Shown: one piece after another, positions 19,002 to 30,384 of the stretch | Position numbering within the stretch: the first letter of the stretch is position 1 | How the letters are laid out: each line of letters opens with the position of its first letter | NCBI GenBank assembly: GCA_030141605.1 | Contig: JAQGDQ010001343.1 | Coordinates: 1-46,024, forward strand | Length of the DNA: 46,024 bases | DNA from: Tubiluchus corallicola | Lineage: Eukaryota; Priapulida; Priapulimorpha; Priapulimorphida; Tubiluchidae | Direction of reading: 5' to 3' | Position numbers and translations under genes: made by a program | The notes under the pieces: generated by a model | Told to the model about the DNA's origin: nothing | The model's input: only the letters and a program-made list of their open reading frames with translations | Databases searched by the model: none

Positions 19002-20297
19002 TCATACTTTACATGATTCTTCCCACCATGTATAAAAATCGTGGTAAACTTTTTGTTTATAGTTTCCCTCGTGCAGCCGCTGGCACAACTTACACCAACG
19101 ATTAACAGACTTGATGGTGTACTTATCTTTCCACTTGAAGTATTTATTATACAAATTTTCGTTGCTGTCCAACAGCAGTAGATATTGCGCTAACTGTTTA
19201 GTCGACTGAAATTCATCTATATGTATGTATGAGCCAGGAATAGCTACCTCTGCATAATTTGCTATAGTTGTGCCCCACACAATCGGTACTAAACCGCATT
19301 TGAATGGAGTTGTCCAGTACTTTTCCGTTACGTAATCAACACACTGTGAATTTTCGAACGAGAGGTAGAATTTGTACTGCGACAACTTGGCTTTTAAACA
19401 TGATGTTGTTTTAGTCTCTTTCTTGCATAGAGGTCTCTGTGTGCATCTGCCAAATAACTCAACTGGTACATATTTTTGTAAATCTTGTACGATGTTTAAT
19501 CTTTGTTTATTGTTGCAGTTACTAATCATTGCTACAATCAACTTTGTGGAATTAAATATGATTTTATTTTCTATTGCTACCTTCATGTTTTGCTCTTTAG
19601 ATGCGTTCGTTTTGAATTTCCTTTCAGTTTGAATTGAGTCATTATCCATTAATGTTTTTTTTTGAGCATAATACTTGTATGGTATATAAATGTCTGAATC
19701 GGTCTTGTAGGTCATGGTCCAGTTGAAAAAATCTGCATACATGTTACCGTGGAAACCTGACCTTGCCGTTCTCGTTGGCGGCTCTAACGAGTAAAAAATC
19801 CATGGCTGAGATAAAACCCGTTTATATGGTAGATGTTTGACGTCAAGAGTAAATCCAAAAAATAAGACAGCATCTGCATAAAGTATCCTGCTGTGACTGT
19901 ATTCTGCCACGCAAGAGTAGGAACACTTGAGAAACGATTGCTCGGCCCCTTTCCATCTTTTACTGTGATTATATGTTGGAGTCCAGAACAATATCATTTT
20001 GGTATCATTTCCGGTATGTGGCATGGGACTAAGACGATCTGAATATCGATGTTCTAATCTGTCTGTGTTTCTGATGTGCTCTGAAGCAAACCAACGCAGG
20101 AAGTTTTCAGAATTACTAGTATTTTCGTTGGTTTCCTTGCATATAATTTTGCTGTAATTGCGATTTGCACGATTATGTCTCTGTTGGGAACATTCTTTCA
20201 CGTGCCAGCTTGGAATCATCAGTAGGTAATGGAAGATAATCGCCATGATTGTCGTACAAATAATGATCGCCAACAGTAAACATGGCTGTTTCTTCAT
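19002..20297 (-). CDS. GT10 alpha-1,3-fucosyltransferase, complete
   Basis: This 431-residue Golgi type-II membrane enzyme moves fucose from GDP-fucose to a glycan. Order: short cytoplasmic tail with KK, membrane anchor (about residues 7-27), stem rich in N-glycosylation sites, and an N-terminal half with ILFWTPTYN (102-110). Then come QPWIFYSLEPP (164-174, the acceptor-side motif) and FNWTMTYKTDSDIYIPY (191-207). The C-terminal GDP-fucose domain has YKFYLSFENSQCVDYVTEKY (308-327), CGLVPIVWG and GSYIHIDEF (355-363). The length is normal for the family, the frame is whole, and all signature residues are present. The coding part is one exon. The ATG fits because the anchor follows it at once. 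A 3' splice site just upstream suggests a 5' UTR intron. The linkage is likely alpha-1,3; the acceptor cannot be told. Confidence 0.94.
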   Translation of the reverse strand: MKKQPCLLLAIIICTTIMAIIFHYLLMIPSWHVKECSQQRHNRANRNYSKIICKETNENTSNSENFLRWFASEHIRNTDRLEHRYSDRLSPMPHTGNDTKMILFWTPTYNHSKRWKGAEQSFLKCSYSCVAEYSHSRILYADAVLFFGFTLDVKHLPYKRVLSQPWIFYSLEPPTRTARSGFHGNMYADFFNWTMTYKTDSDIYIPYKYYAQKKTLMDNDSIQTERKFKTNASKEQNMKVAIENKIIFNSTKLIVAMISNCNNKQRLNIVQDLQKYVPVELFGRCTQRPLCKKETKTTSCLKAKLSQYKFYLSFENSQCVDYVTEKYWTTPFKCGLVPIVWGTTIANYAEVAIPGSYIHIDEFQSTKQLAQYLLLLDSNENLYNKYFKWKDKYTIKSVNRWCKLCQRLHEGNYKQKVYHDFYTWWEESCKV

Positions 20298-20318
20298 ATT
20301 GTAACGAATGGGCTGTAG

Positions 20319-20333
20319 CCTAGAAATAGAAAT
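20319..20333 (-). promoter_or_regulatory. Likely 3' splice site in the fucosyltransferase 5' UTR
   Basis: On the reverse strand TTTCTATTTCTAG is followed 22 bases later by the ATG. The AG lies at 20321-20320. An upstream non-coding exon would lie further right. Confidence 0.45.
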
Positions 20334-20339
20334 GATAAC

Positions 20340-22384
20340 TACTTATCGTCTTTTTTATCAGCACAATGATTTTGTGTAAAGCAATTTATTTCCTTGCACA
20401 TAATGTAACGTGCAGTCTTGAAAGAGCACGGTATATCTTAATACAATGTAATTTAATGCATGTAGTGCAGTTTAACTAAGCAGTGCCATTGACATAACTT
20501 ACTATCCTTATTTTATATTTTATATGACAATGAAGGACACATTTCTTAAACTAAACTAAATGCCACCTCAAGGTACTTTTGTCTGGCTTTACCAAGCTAT
20601 GGTTTCAAGCATCAGTCGAACCCGGGAACTTAAAAATCCTACCTTAACAAAAATAATGTCCGTTTATATCACCATTTACAATAAGTAATGTTCCTTTTGA
20701 TTTTGTGTGTAATATATAGGGACATCACATTAGCCCCCTGCAAAAAATATGAAATCCGGACTCTGGTTCAAATGATCAGGTTTCAAATTTCTGCAGATTG
20801 CATAATATTATTCTAAAAATATAATTCCAATGAAATATTAATTCTCAAGATTAATTCTGATCTTGCTCCAACGGAAAATCCTACGACTGGAGTTCTTCAA
20901 TGTTACCACTATTGTTGTGGTTGTGTAGTAGTGAGTAACTCTACTGCTGCAGAGCAGCATTGCTGGTGCAACTTTGTTGATGACTACAGGTTACACCAAA
21001 TAGGCTGCCACAGTGTCATCATCTTAGTTACACGTCATTTCTTGTGTGAGACATTCTAGTACGGCATTTTTCTTTAGATGATTTAACTTTAAAGATATTA
21101 GGTAGTGTTAAATGAAGTTCATAGAGAGGCCACTCGATTAAAAATGTTAATTTTATTCACCAGCTTTAACATTGACTTAGAGCAACGTGATAGGGCAGAT
21201 CGGTTTTGGTCAAACGAAATGATTCCAAAGAGGGTCTGTTGGTAATCCACTACAACTAATGTAATGCAGTTGACTATCTCAGCCAATAGATAAATACTAT
21301 ACATCTCAGCTAAAAACTGTTATAATAATTGACTTACTATTAGTGATTTTGGCTTAACCGCTATCTGCTTCGCACCATCTTGACTTTCATTTTTCTGTGG
21401 CGTCACCAGCATTGAACACCAGCAGCGAGCAAAAGCAAGTGCATCCCGTTTAATACAGTTTTTTTTGAACTTTTACTTACTACATTTTTAGTCCACTTAT
21501 GGCTACGGAGCTTATTTAGGGGAGCACCTAGGTAAGGATCTGTTTGCAAACATTCCAATCTATACATGTCCAAAATAAAGAGATTCAGTTTTGAGTCTGA
21601 GTGCTATTGGTACGGTAAATTCTGGTTAGCTGTAAGTTCCCCACAGTACGTTTTGGCATTCATACGTTTTTAATGTCAGTCCTTATCAGTACTTTCTGTT
21701 GCTCTCTACATTTTTTGTCACTTGGGTAAACTCTCGTAAAGCTATTGTTGTTTTTCTAATGCGCAAAAAATTCGAGTGAATAAAGGTTGCTCATTGGATA
21801 ATTACTGTAGGTACTTTTATATAGGTATAATTACGACTTTCGGTTGAGATAAACTTGGTGTAAAATCGAGAGAACTAATTCGTAATTGAGAGGATTGGAA
21901 TGTTTGTATGTTAACTACGTTAACCATAGATTGTCTCCTTTGTTAGGGCCAATATTTATATTCCATAATTTCAAAGTGTTTCCTCAATATATTACCCAAA
22001 TTACAGACAATAATAGATCAGAAAATTCATGGATATTCGTAAGCAACATGTGCCCGCGCCTTCAGCAATTTTACCTGTGACTAATGGTCGCGAATGGCGT
22101 ACCAGGCTGCTATTAATAATCTAGTCCTATATCAAAATAATTATGAGATTTGGCCAAACAGCGTAAATTAGAATTGAGAATCAATTCTACACTTTTATAA
22201 ATATTTTTAAACGTTAGGCAGCATTACAAGCTTAGCAATTTGTCGAAATATTAAATTAGATGTTGGTTTAAACGAACATGTGATAGATCATTTTATCAAA
22301 TGAACAATGTTAAAAATGAGATATTATTTTCTTAAATTTAACAAATAGGACACTCTACCTCCTTCCCACTCCCCATACCAACAC
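20340..22384. other. Intergenic or intronic DNA, nothing recognised
   Basis: About 2 kb of AT-rich sequence upstream of the fucosyltransferase. Short frames (for example 21119-21304 -, 21886-22080 +) have no recognisable motif. The promoter of the fucosyltransferase may be here, but I cannot place it. Confidence 0.45.
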
Positions 22385-22592
22385 ATCGTCATACTACCAA
22401 ATTTGCCAATATCGCCTTACTACCAAATTTGCCAATATCGCCATACTACCAAATTTGCCAATATCGCCTTACTACCAAATTTGCCAATATCGCCATACTA
22501 CCAAATTTGCCAATATCGTCATACTACCACATTTGCCAATATCGCCATACTACCAAATTTGCTAATATTGTCATACTACAAAACCTGCCAAA
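22385..22592 (+). repeat. 26-bp tandem repeat, about eight copies
   Basis: Units of the form ATCGCCATACTACCAAATTT plus GCCAAT follow without spacers. Seven are near-perfect (22385-22566) and an eighth is decayed. The seventh base alternates T and A between early neighbours (CGCCTTAC then CGCCATAC), which points to amplification as a 52-bp double unit. The two overlapping open frames over it are artefacts of the period. No spacers, so not CRISPR. Confidence 0.9.
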
Positions 22593-22864
22593 CTTCCAAA
22601 CTTGTACTTCTCGTACTGCGAACTCGCCGAAACGAGTCGATTGACTAACTGGCTGGCTTAGCTAGTTAATTAATTAACAATTTTGTTCAGTCACTTTTTT
22701 GTACGGTATGAAGCTTCTAATTATAGTGTGTTTGTCTTGGTATTTATTGTATAAACCACAACCTGCTTTGCTGCTTGCGCTGCGTTTCGAAAGGGAAACA
22801 AAAGTTACAAAACAACGCAGGTAGAGCACGCCGCTTACTGGCACACACACACAGACGCTGCAAA

Positions 22865-23027
22865 ATGGCTCACATCGAGAAAACTCGTCCGAAGCTCTTT
22901 TTAACGTTTCATAAAGTTTTCAGCTTGGATTTTTTTAGAAGCGTTGTGAAGAAACTTCCGAAGCGCACAGTAGTAGATAAAAATTTAATATCGCTCTCTG
23001 CCAACTCCCGATTTCGCGACGCTAACA
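22865..23027 (+). CDS. Candidate first coding exon of an unidentified gene
   Basis: An ATG in good context (CAAAATGGCT) opens a frame of 54 codons, MAHIEKTRPKLFLTFHKVF..., which is basic and non-repetitive. It ends at a textbook donor ACA/GTAAGT (23028). The open frame begins upstream at 22775 without another in-frame ATG of better context. I recognise no family. No downstream exon was found, so this is a guess from the start context and donor alone. Confidence 0.3.
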
Positions 23028-24104
23028 GTAAGTTTTTTTAAAATTATTTTTTAGAAATAGTAGGTATGTCTCAATTTTCCTTTACATCAGTGTGCAGATA
23101 AAAGGCGCCTCTTTCTGCTGGAGAACTACTTTCAGCAATATTTCTGATTTGGGCGGTGTGATAGTGCGTTAAAAACATCTAAACTGTAATCTAGCATCTA
23201 GACGTACAGCCTGATCAAACAACATGATCTTGTCATTTTTGCCCTACATCATCACAGCCCTCCAGGGCCCATTTGTGCAAAATAAAGTGAGTGATTTAAC
23301 TGGATTGCTCACAATATTAACACTTACCCATAAACATGTGCAGCACTGTAATCAGTAATCAGCAAATTCATACTCCATGCAATATTATAGGCAAATCACG
23401 CGGAATTTGTCACCTACTTAAAAATCAAGATGGCGAAAAGCGATCTTTAATGCTTTTTTGTGAGAAACCCGGTAGTTCAGTTGCTGCATACAACTTAACG
23501 AAGCATTAAATTCAATGAAAAGGCATGCAACCTTTCCCTTTTACTGAAAAAACATTCGTTCGAAACTTGTTTTATAAAGTGCCTCCGTTCCCATTTTTAA
23601 TCACCGACTAGCCACAACCGTTTTACTAGACAAAACAGAAGACCAAAGCGTGATCACTTCTGTGTTTAAAAGCTAAGAATAAATTATTTTGAGAAGAAAT
23701 CAAAATTTTAAATTCTTTAACAAAATTAAACGTTTTGCGCTCAAAGTCAATATTTCACTTCTCTAAACATTTTACAATGCTGCTCACATACACTGCTCAC
23801 GCTTATAGCAAGACTACACAGTAAATCAGATTTGATATTCTCGTCTTCATTCAATTGAAAGTTACGCCTATAAGCTGTCGTGTTGGAGTTGATCACCATG
23901 ACAGCTTTTTAACTCCGCCTTAAATCCTTTTGCTATAGAAATATAGTACCAATAATGCATGTATGAATATTTTTAATAAGCGAAAGTGTCTTCCACTTTT
24001 TAAAAGCGAATCCTCCTGCACAAGTCGACCATCTTACTGTCACCTCTTTTCTTACTGGTTAAAACTTAATCAATCTAAGTAAACCACAGTTAATACTTAT
24101 GCCA
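23028..24104. other. Non-coding DNA, nothing recognised
   Basis: AT-rich. No coding frame or RNA gene seen. It could be an intron if the candidate exon at 22865 is real. Confidence 0.45.
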
Positions 24105-24171
24105 CAATAATGATGATGATAATGATAATGATGATGATGATGATGTTGATAATAATAATAATAATAATAAC

Positions 24172-24257
<86 letters not shown>
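24105..24257. repeat. AAT/GAT trinucleotide microsatellite
   Basis: It begins with GAT units and continues as an almost pure AAT array of roughly 100 bases. The poly-Tyr frame on the other strand is an artefact. Confidence 0.97.
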
Positions 24258-24259
<2 letters not shown>

Positions 24260-25161
24260 CAATTCTGATTCACTCAGCAGAATTTCGCATTTCTAAGTGT
24301 CAAGGATTTTTGTTTGTTAAATTTAATATATCCTTTTTCAAGTGGCGACATCTGGCTTCAATATTTGCATCCTAGTCAATTTTTGGGTCATTCAAGTTTT
24401 AATGTGTTCATGCGATGTCGTGTTTCTGTGTAACTCACGATTTAATGTCAACGATGTATGTAAATTTTATTTAGTTATTTACTGTAAGTCTCTCATTAAT
24501 CTCACTTAAACGGGATCGATCTTTTGATAAGAAATGAATTAGTTTATTGAAGGAATTTATATATCTTGTTTCAGATAAAATGTATTATTTTGGGCAATGG
24601 CGTCTCAGAGTCAGATATGAAGTAAATGACTAAGGGGCACGTGATGTGAAGATAGTATGCAAACAATAAACAGTTATGCTAAGCAAAAAATGATGACTTT
24701 GTTTGTCACCGTAAAGCCCAAACACTAAGGTTACAATTCATTTCAGAAATGCACAAGACTACACTATCCAACCAACATTGTAACTATTCTGGATTTACAT
24801 TCGTATTTTTGTAATACAATGTCATAACTCTAAGAAGGCAACTGCAAATTTAAATGACTAAAGCTAGAAGGTAATTTAGTTTAAGTGTAAATGTAATTTA
24901 GTGTAGTGTAATTTGTGTGCCGTAGTGAAGTGAAGAGTAGTGCAATTAAGTGCAGTGTGCATAATTTGTCTGCATAATTTGTAGGTAAAGTAGATTTAGA
25001 TGTACTATAATTAGCATCTGTAGTTTGTATAATGCATACTAGATACATGAGATTTTGTTAGTAATGGATGGATAGCAGATCTATATTAAAGGCCTCCGAC
25101 TTCATTTTACCGACAGACACGGTTATTTTAAAACATAGGCAGTTAGGTTGTACTGAAAAAA
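24258..25161. other. Non-coding DNA next to the piggyBac remnant
   Basis: No further transposase parts were recognised. It includes a short degenerate GTGTAGTG/GTGAAGTGAAG-like stretch near 24890-24960. Confidence 0.45.
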
Positions 25162-25575
25162 ATTATTGGTTTTGTTGACCTGATGCGTCAAAAGAAGACA
25201 AGCTACGAAACAGACAGAAAATTACACATAAAATATTACCTTCGATTATTCTTTGATCTATTTGATATTGCAATAAACAATGCATGCATTGTGTAAAGAG
25301 ATCTACTAGCAGAAGCCAATCCAGCAAAAGACAAAAGTATAAGACCACTAGACTTCAAAAGAATTTTAACTAGGGAGCTTATTGGTAACTGTCACAAAGA
25401 ACATGACAATTAAAAACCTGAAAATAAGATGGTACAAGCTGAGCAAAGGAAGAGATGTGTACAGTGTGCCAAAGACAAAGTGGAAAACCGTACAGTCAAC
25501 ATGTGCAATGTTTGTAAACTATATCATTGCTTTGGTAGTTATTTTACAGAAGAAACGCTGTGCCTAAATAAATAG
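25162..25575 (+). pseudogene. piggyBac-type transposase, C-terminal remnant
   Basis: One frame reads through the end of a PGBD-type transposase: GFVDLMRQKKTSYETDRK, KYYLRLFFDLFDIAINNA, a DFKRILTRELIG segment, and the Cys-rich end RKRCVQCAKDKVENRTVNM followed by CNVCKLYHCFG. These match, in order, the last helical part of the catalytic domain (after the final Asp) and the C-terminal zinc ribbon that binds the transposon ends. Two in-frame stops (TAA after NNACIV, TAA after KEHDN) make it dead. The N-terminal two thirds and the terminal repeats were not found. Confidence 0.85.
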
Positions 25576-26410
25576 ATTTCTTCAATTAGCATTTGCTTAG
25601 TACAAACTAAGTATTGTTGTAACTTTACCCTTGAGGACACATAAAGTCCCAGGTTGTAATTATAAATTACTAAGGTGCACAACACCACAAGGCTCAAGGA
25701 AGAAGAAGACAGAGTTGGTATTAGACTAAATAGAGTTACATAGCGTAACAAACTAACCTTCTACTATATTATTTAAATAAATTTGTAGTAAGTTTCAAGT
25801 TTTCACACATGTTATTTATAGGTTTGATTTCTAAAATATCCAGTAATTTAACAAGCCAAGAATACATATTCCACATCTTGTATATACCTTTCACATATAC
25901 AAAGCATACGTTATATGGAATTCAACCTCAGCTATCAGTTTCTACTTTTACACCGTATATTCAATCTCATACGTGAAGCTGCTACCTACAATACTCAAAC
26001 GAGCAAAGATTTGCGACATACAAAGCATCGATAAATAATAATTTTTGATACGTTTTTGAGATACTATTACCTACGCGTTTAGTCAGATCCCAGTGATATT
26101 TATTTTGTCCTTTGATCTTACTAATAACTATTTGCCTGGCATTTTTGCTTTAACACCTTCACGGCGAATCGATTCAGGGTACGCATCTGGCATTTGTTCA
26201 TTTTATACGACTGGTAGATTTAAATGTACCAGTACTGTTTAATTGAAAACACCGTCGTGCAACCAAATTTCAGTTTTTGTGTATTTTGTGATGATGATGT
26301 GATGTTTTATATGATGTACAGCTAATCCTTTTACCTCTAAGGAGCAATATATCCCAACTATGGGTCAATCCCTACTACTAAACTAAATCAACAATGAATC
26401 GCAAAAAAAT
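25576..26410. other. Non-coding DNA, nothing recognised
   Basis: AT-rich, without coding or structural signals that I can support. Confidence 0.45.
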
Positions 26411-26629
26411 AATTTTATGCATGTCAACGTTTGCAGCCTAATGACCAACAGGGTATCGTCTAAACTAGACGAAATAAGTAGTTTAGCTTTAAAAAATAAG
26501 TGTGATTTTATGTTTCACGAAGATAACGACCTCGTATTTAATAGGCAACAGCCCATCATGCTTCCCGGTGGTGGCTTTGCTATGTGCAACAGTTTTCAAC
26601 AGATGTCGACATCAGATGTACGAGCCTAA
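26411..26629 (+). pseudogene. LINE ORF2 endonuclease fragment
   Basis: The frame has the shape of the start of a LINE apurinic-type endonuclease: HVNVCSLMTNRVSSKLDEI, then KNKCDFMF where the conserved ETWL motif would follow, and PGGGFAMC for the downstream Gly-rich strand. It is short (about 70 residues), and neither reverse transcriptase nor tail was seen, so it is an old internal fragment. CR1/jockey-like or RTE-like families are possible. Confidence 0.5.
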
Positions 26630-27540
26630 TAACAATGAAATACTAATAAAATTCACGTGTGTGTAGCCCACCGTTCCCAATAAAAACAAACACAGTTATC
26701 ACAATATTATCGACTCACTACCACCGCTTTCAAACAAGTAAGTATTTATTTTTATTGGTCATTTTAACCGTAAATGTAGCCACTGCTTCAACAGTGAAAA
26801 AATGCTTCTTGTAACAAAACTTTATCATTTGTATAACACCATATTCATAAACGTTACTTGACTTAGTAATTACTGATACCCTGGAATTATTTGCTGAAAT
26901 GCTAAACTTCAACTCGTATTTATTGTGACCACTGCCCTTTTTCTGCAAATTGCAATTGAAAGTGATCTTAATGTGAATGTACAAATTCGCCCAACCTAGG
27001 AACAAATGATCTGCAACTATATCTTGCTACTGTTTTTTGCAAAGAGAAGCTAATTGTGAGAGTATATTGTTTGCCAAATTTATGCCAAATTTTCAATAAC
27101 TTCCTATGTAAACCTGACTAGACACAATAATACAGTTACGAAACAATATTTAGGTTAAACTGCAAAATATTGAGTTAATTGGTGTTACTACAGTAGTTAA
27201 AGAAAGAAATTAACATTTCCTTGGCATTTGTTTAGCTTACACTGTATAACCAAGACTTGTAGGAAACTGGTACTTATGGTTTACGTTCTAACTACCCAAG
27301 ACAAAAGTACGCAAAGCAACCTCTTGTCGGCCAACCCCCCACCCCGACAAATATCAGCAAACTTGTGGAATAATCGGCACCTCCCAGGTCATACCTGTCT
27401 TGACCGTGAAGCCAAAATTTGGTCCAAAAATTGAACTGTAGCAATAGGCGGAGCCACCAGTTTATGACGTTTACCTAGTTCGGTTAATTAGTTGTTAATA
27501 ACATTTTCAATACTAATAGTTCTTTCAAGCGCTGCTTAAT
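26630..27540. other. Non-coding DNA, nothing recognised
   Basis: AT-rich. Short frames show no motif. Confidence 0.45.
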
Positions 27541-27600
27541 TGTGATATTACAGTTAAATGGCTATTTGGTTTATCTGCTAAATAAGATCGTTACAACTCC
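27541..27600 (+). repeat. 60-bp dispersed repeat, copy 2
   Basis: Gap-free match to 5802-5861 (about 51 of 60 bases). Here it lies just ahead of a degenerate tandem array. Confidence 0.6.
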
Positions 27601-27726
27601 CCTTTTGCTTTACATTTTGAATTTTAAAATGTGCTGAATTCACCTTGCATGCCTTCACTAAATTGGTGGCTAAAAGTTGCAACAGTTTTTTGTAAAATTT
27701 CCACTGAGCTATTAGATCGTTGTACT

Positions 27727-28060
27727 GCATCTCCTTTTGCTCTGTCAGCGTTCAACTCAGAAAACCGGCTAAAATTGCTCTATCAGCGTTTCAACTGAGA
27801 CAGAACAGGATACGTTTTGTCATTCTGCACAGTCAGCGTTTTTACGTAATTGTCAGAGGAGGATACATTTTATCATTTTGCTCCGTCAGCTTTTTACGCT
27901 ATTGACAGACCGGAATAGGTTTTGTCATTTTGCTTCTTCAGCATTTTCACGTAATTGATAGATCAGCACAAGTTTTATCATTTTTCCCTGTTAGCACTTT
28001 TTTCTTATTAAATAGGACAAGTTTTATCATTTTGCTTCTTTAGCATTTTTTTAAAACATG
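27727..28060 (+). repeat. Degenerate tandem array, unit about 55-65 bp
   Basis: About six units share the words GTTTTATCATTTTGCT, TCAGCGTTTT and ACGTAATTGACAGA, decaying toward the right. No coding potential. Confidence 0.65.
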
Positions 28061-28141
28061 TCTACAACTGACACACAGAGTTTATTCAAAACGACTGAAT
28101 TTTTACGACTGAAAGATCTTGAAATCTATTAGCTAAAGGCG

Positions 28142-28462
28142 TTGATAGCGCAAATCTCAGAGCAACCCAACATGAATCCTTGGTACGCTAAAAACCTTCT
28201 TCTTTCAAAACAAGCTTTGACAAAAATGTGTTTAATGGTAAATACTAGGGATTGTCAATTTATCAAAATATTACTGTCAGTTGGAATAACACAAAAATTT
28301 AACAGGCTTTTTTCTCTCAAGAAAGTGCCATATTTTTATTCTGTGTTCGACTTACTGATGGAAATTTGGCATAAATACACAACCGCAGCATTCTTTGTTC
28401 TATGCTACGGTTCTATGCTAATATTCAATTATTCTATTTTGTTGTTCTTGTTGTTGTGTTAG
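28142..28462 (+). other. Open frame of 106 codons, unassigned
   Basis: The frame starts at a non-ATG codon and ends in a hydrophobic C-terminus (FNYSILLFLLLC). No family recognised. It is in AT-rich DNA between two repeats and may be chance. Confidence 0.15.
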
Positions 28463-29414
28463 AAGTAGTGCTGATATTGGAGCTTAATTTGCTGTTGCAT
28501 TAATTTTGATTGTTGACTATTTTCATGTTCTGTGTGGCTAAATGTAGATGTTGCTTTTTATTTTTATTATTTGAGACTATGTAGAAACCCCTCCACTTTT
28601 TTGAGCACGGCAAAATAAAGGAAATCAAGCTGCACCAGATTTTTCATCATTTTTTTAGGTTAAGGGTTACAACATGCAGACTTCCAACATGAATAGATGA
28701 TGTCAGCATCAGCGAAAAGGACAAGCAGAACGGATGCAAAGTCAGCCTTGACGAGGTTACTGAAGAGGAATATACAAGTGAAGAAGACAGAATACAAGTC
28801 ACATTGAATTCATAAATGCATGCAAGCAAGAACAGCAGCATATGCATGAAGACAAGGTCTTGAATACATTGAGCAAGAGTATTCAAGAGCAGACAATGCA
28901 TTTGCGGCAGTTAAGAACTACAAGCGGGGAATCAGAGGAGCTGAACAACTCAAGAAAGAGATTAGTGATGAAACTAAAGCAAGAAAGGAAAATATGGAAG
29001 AGGAAAAAACATCAGGCAGCAAAAGATAGATTTTTGTACACCGTTTATTGGAAGGGTATATTGAAAATCAGGAAAATCAGGCTTGAGAGCAGAGATACAT
29101 CTACTCAGGTTTTGGAGAGTTGTCAGTAAGAAGTTCAGACTCTGATGGACAATTTAAGGTTATCATTCGCCAAATAACATCGAGACAATGGTTATAGAGA
29201 TAAACAACAATGCAATGAACTATATTGGTTCTCAGTCACTGAAAGACAATCGTGTATCTGACACAGCAAGCAACACAGGTAATGAGCAAGCATCGTGTAG
29301 AGCAAAATTAGAGGCTATACCTATTCCCGGTTTTAAATTGGGATTGCATACTGAATTGGGAAAGTCCAAAATATATTATTGTTAATCAAAAGCGAGATGG
29401 AATAAATAAAGAAT

Positions 29415-29695
29415 GTGCTTGTTATATCTGCTTTGGGAATAATGTGGCAGTGGTGTGCAAGGGCTCAGCAAAGTGCAAGTTGTATCAGGATGGAGGTCAC
29501 CATAAAATGCTCTGCTCCAAAGAGATGCAAATTATGTTTCAATTTACTGAAGCGGTTGATTCAACAATTATTTCAAATTGTTGGGATGCTAAAAAGGTCA
29601 CATCGTCTACAGTTATTGGCAGTACTGATACTGATTTAACAAGTATTCAACAACATCATACATCACATAATGGAGAATCAAGGTCCAAGACGTGA
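29415..29695 (+). pseudogene. BEL/Pao Gag zinc-finger segment
   Basis: One frame gives CYICFGNNVAVVCKGSAKCK then GGHHKMLCSK: spaced Cys residues followed by a HH..LC end, the shape of the BEL/Pao Gag knuckle cluster just ahead of the protease. The protease domain itself is not readable downstream. Confidence 0.55.
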
Positions 29696-30384
29696 CAGCA
29701 AAATCAATTCTTTCTTTGCTTCAGGAATTTCTGGGATGTTCATAACACATGAATGTGCAGAGCAGAATAAGTTCACTGGAAAATGTGTAGTAGTTGATAT
29801 TGAAACATAAGGGACGTATGGAAGCTTTGGAAACTTAGGAGTATAAAGGTTAAAGATTACCATAGTCATGCATTTTTGGCACTCAGATTGGATTCAATAA
29901 CTGAAAGCATTTCTCCGGTTGACATGACAGTGGTGAAGCACATATTTCCAGTGATTTCAGCTGGGGACCTTAAGCATCCAAATTCTACAGTGGAGCTTTT
30001 ACTTGGTAATTTTAAAGCTTGCAGGCACCAGTGAAATTTTTTTTAAATATATTCGGTAGGTGTTTGGGTGAATTTCATTCAGAGCTATTTGACATTACCA
30101 GAAAGGCAGATGGATGCTGGAAAGAAGTTATTTTTCATGCAAAGGTCTCTAATTTTAGTACTGGAATTTTGAGTCATCCACAGTTCGGGAATGCTTAGTC
30201 AGAAAGCAGCTGGATGATTCTATGTCATCATTTCAGTTGATGCAGAAGATAACCGTGACACCTTTACAACTGAAGCACTCGGAACTCAGATTGTGTCAAA
30301 ATGTGGGGCATGTCGGTGTGTTAATACTCCATACCTGGGCATACCTACAGTCTCATTAAAGAGAGGAAAGAGAGCGAGCTGCAC

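Noticed and set aside
20600-20640. GGTTCGACTGA on the reverse strand, like a tRNA or SINE B box
   Set aside because: Only a partial match, no A box and no cloverleaf could be formed around it.
22385-22592. CRISPR-like direct repeats
   Set aside because: Units are contiguous with no spacers, in animal DNA; a minisatellite.
24059-24262. Poly-tyrosine/histidine open frame on the reverse strand
   Set aside because: Translation of the AAT/GAT microsatellite.
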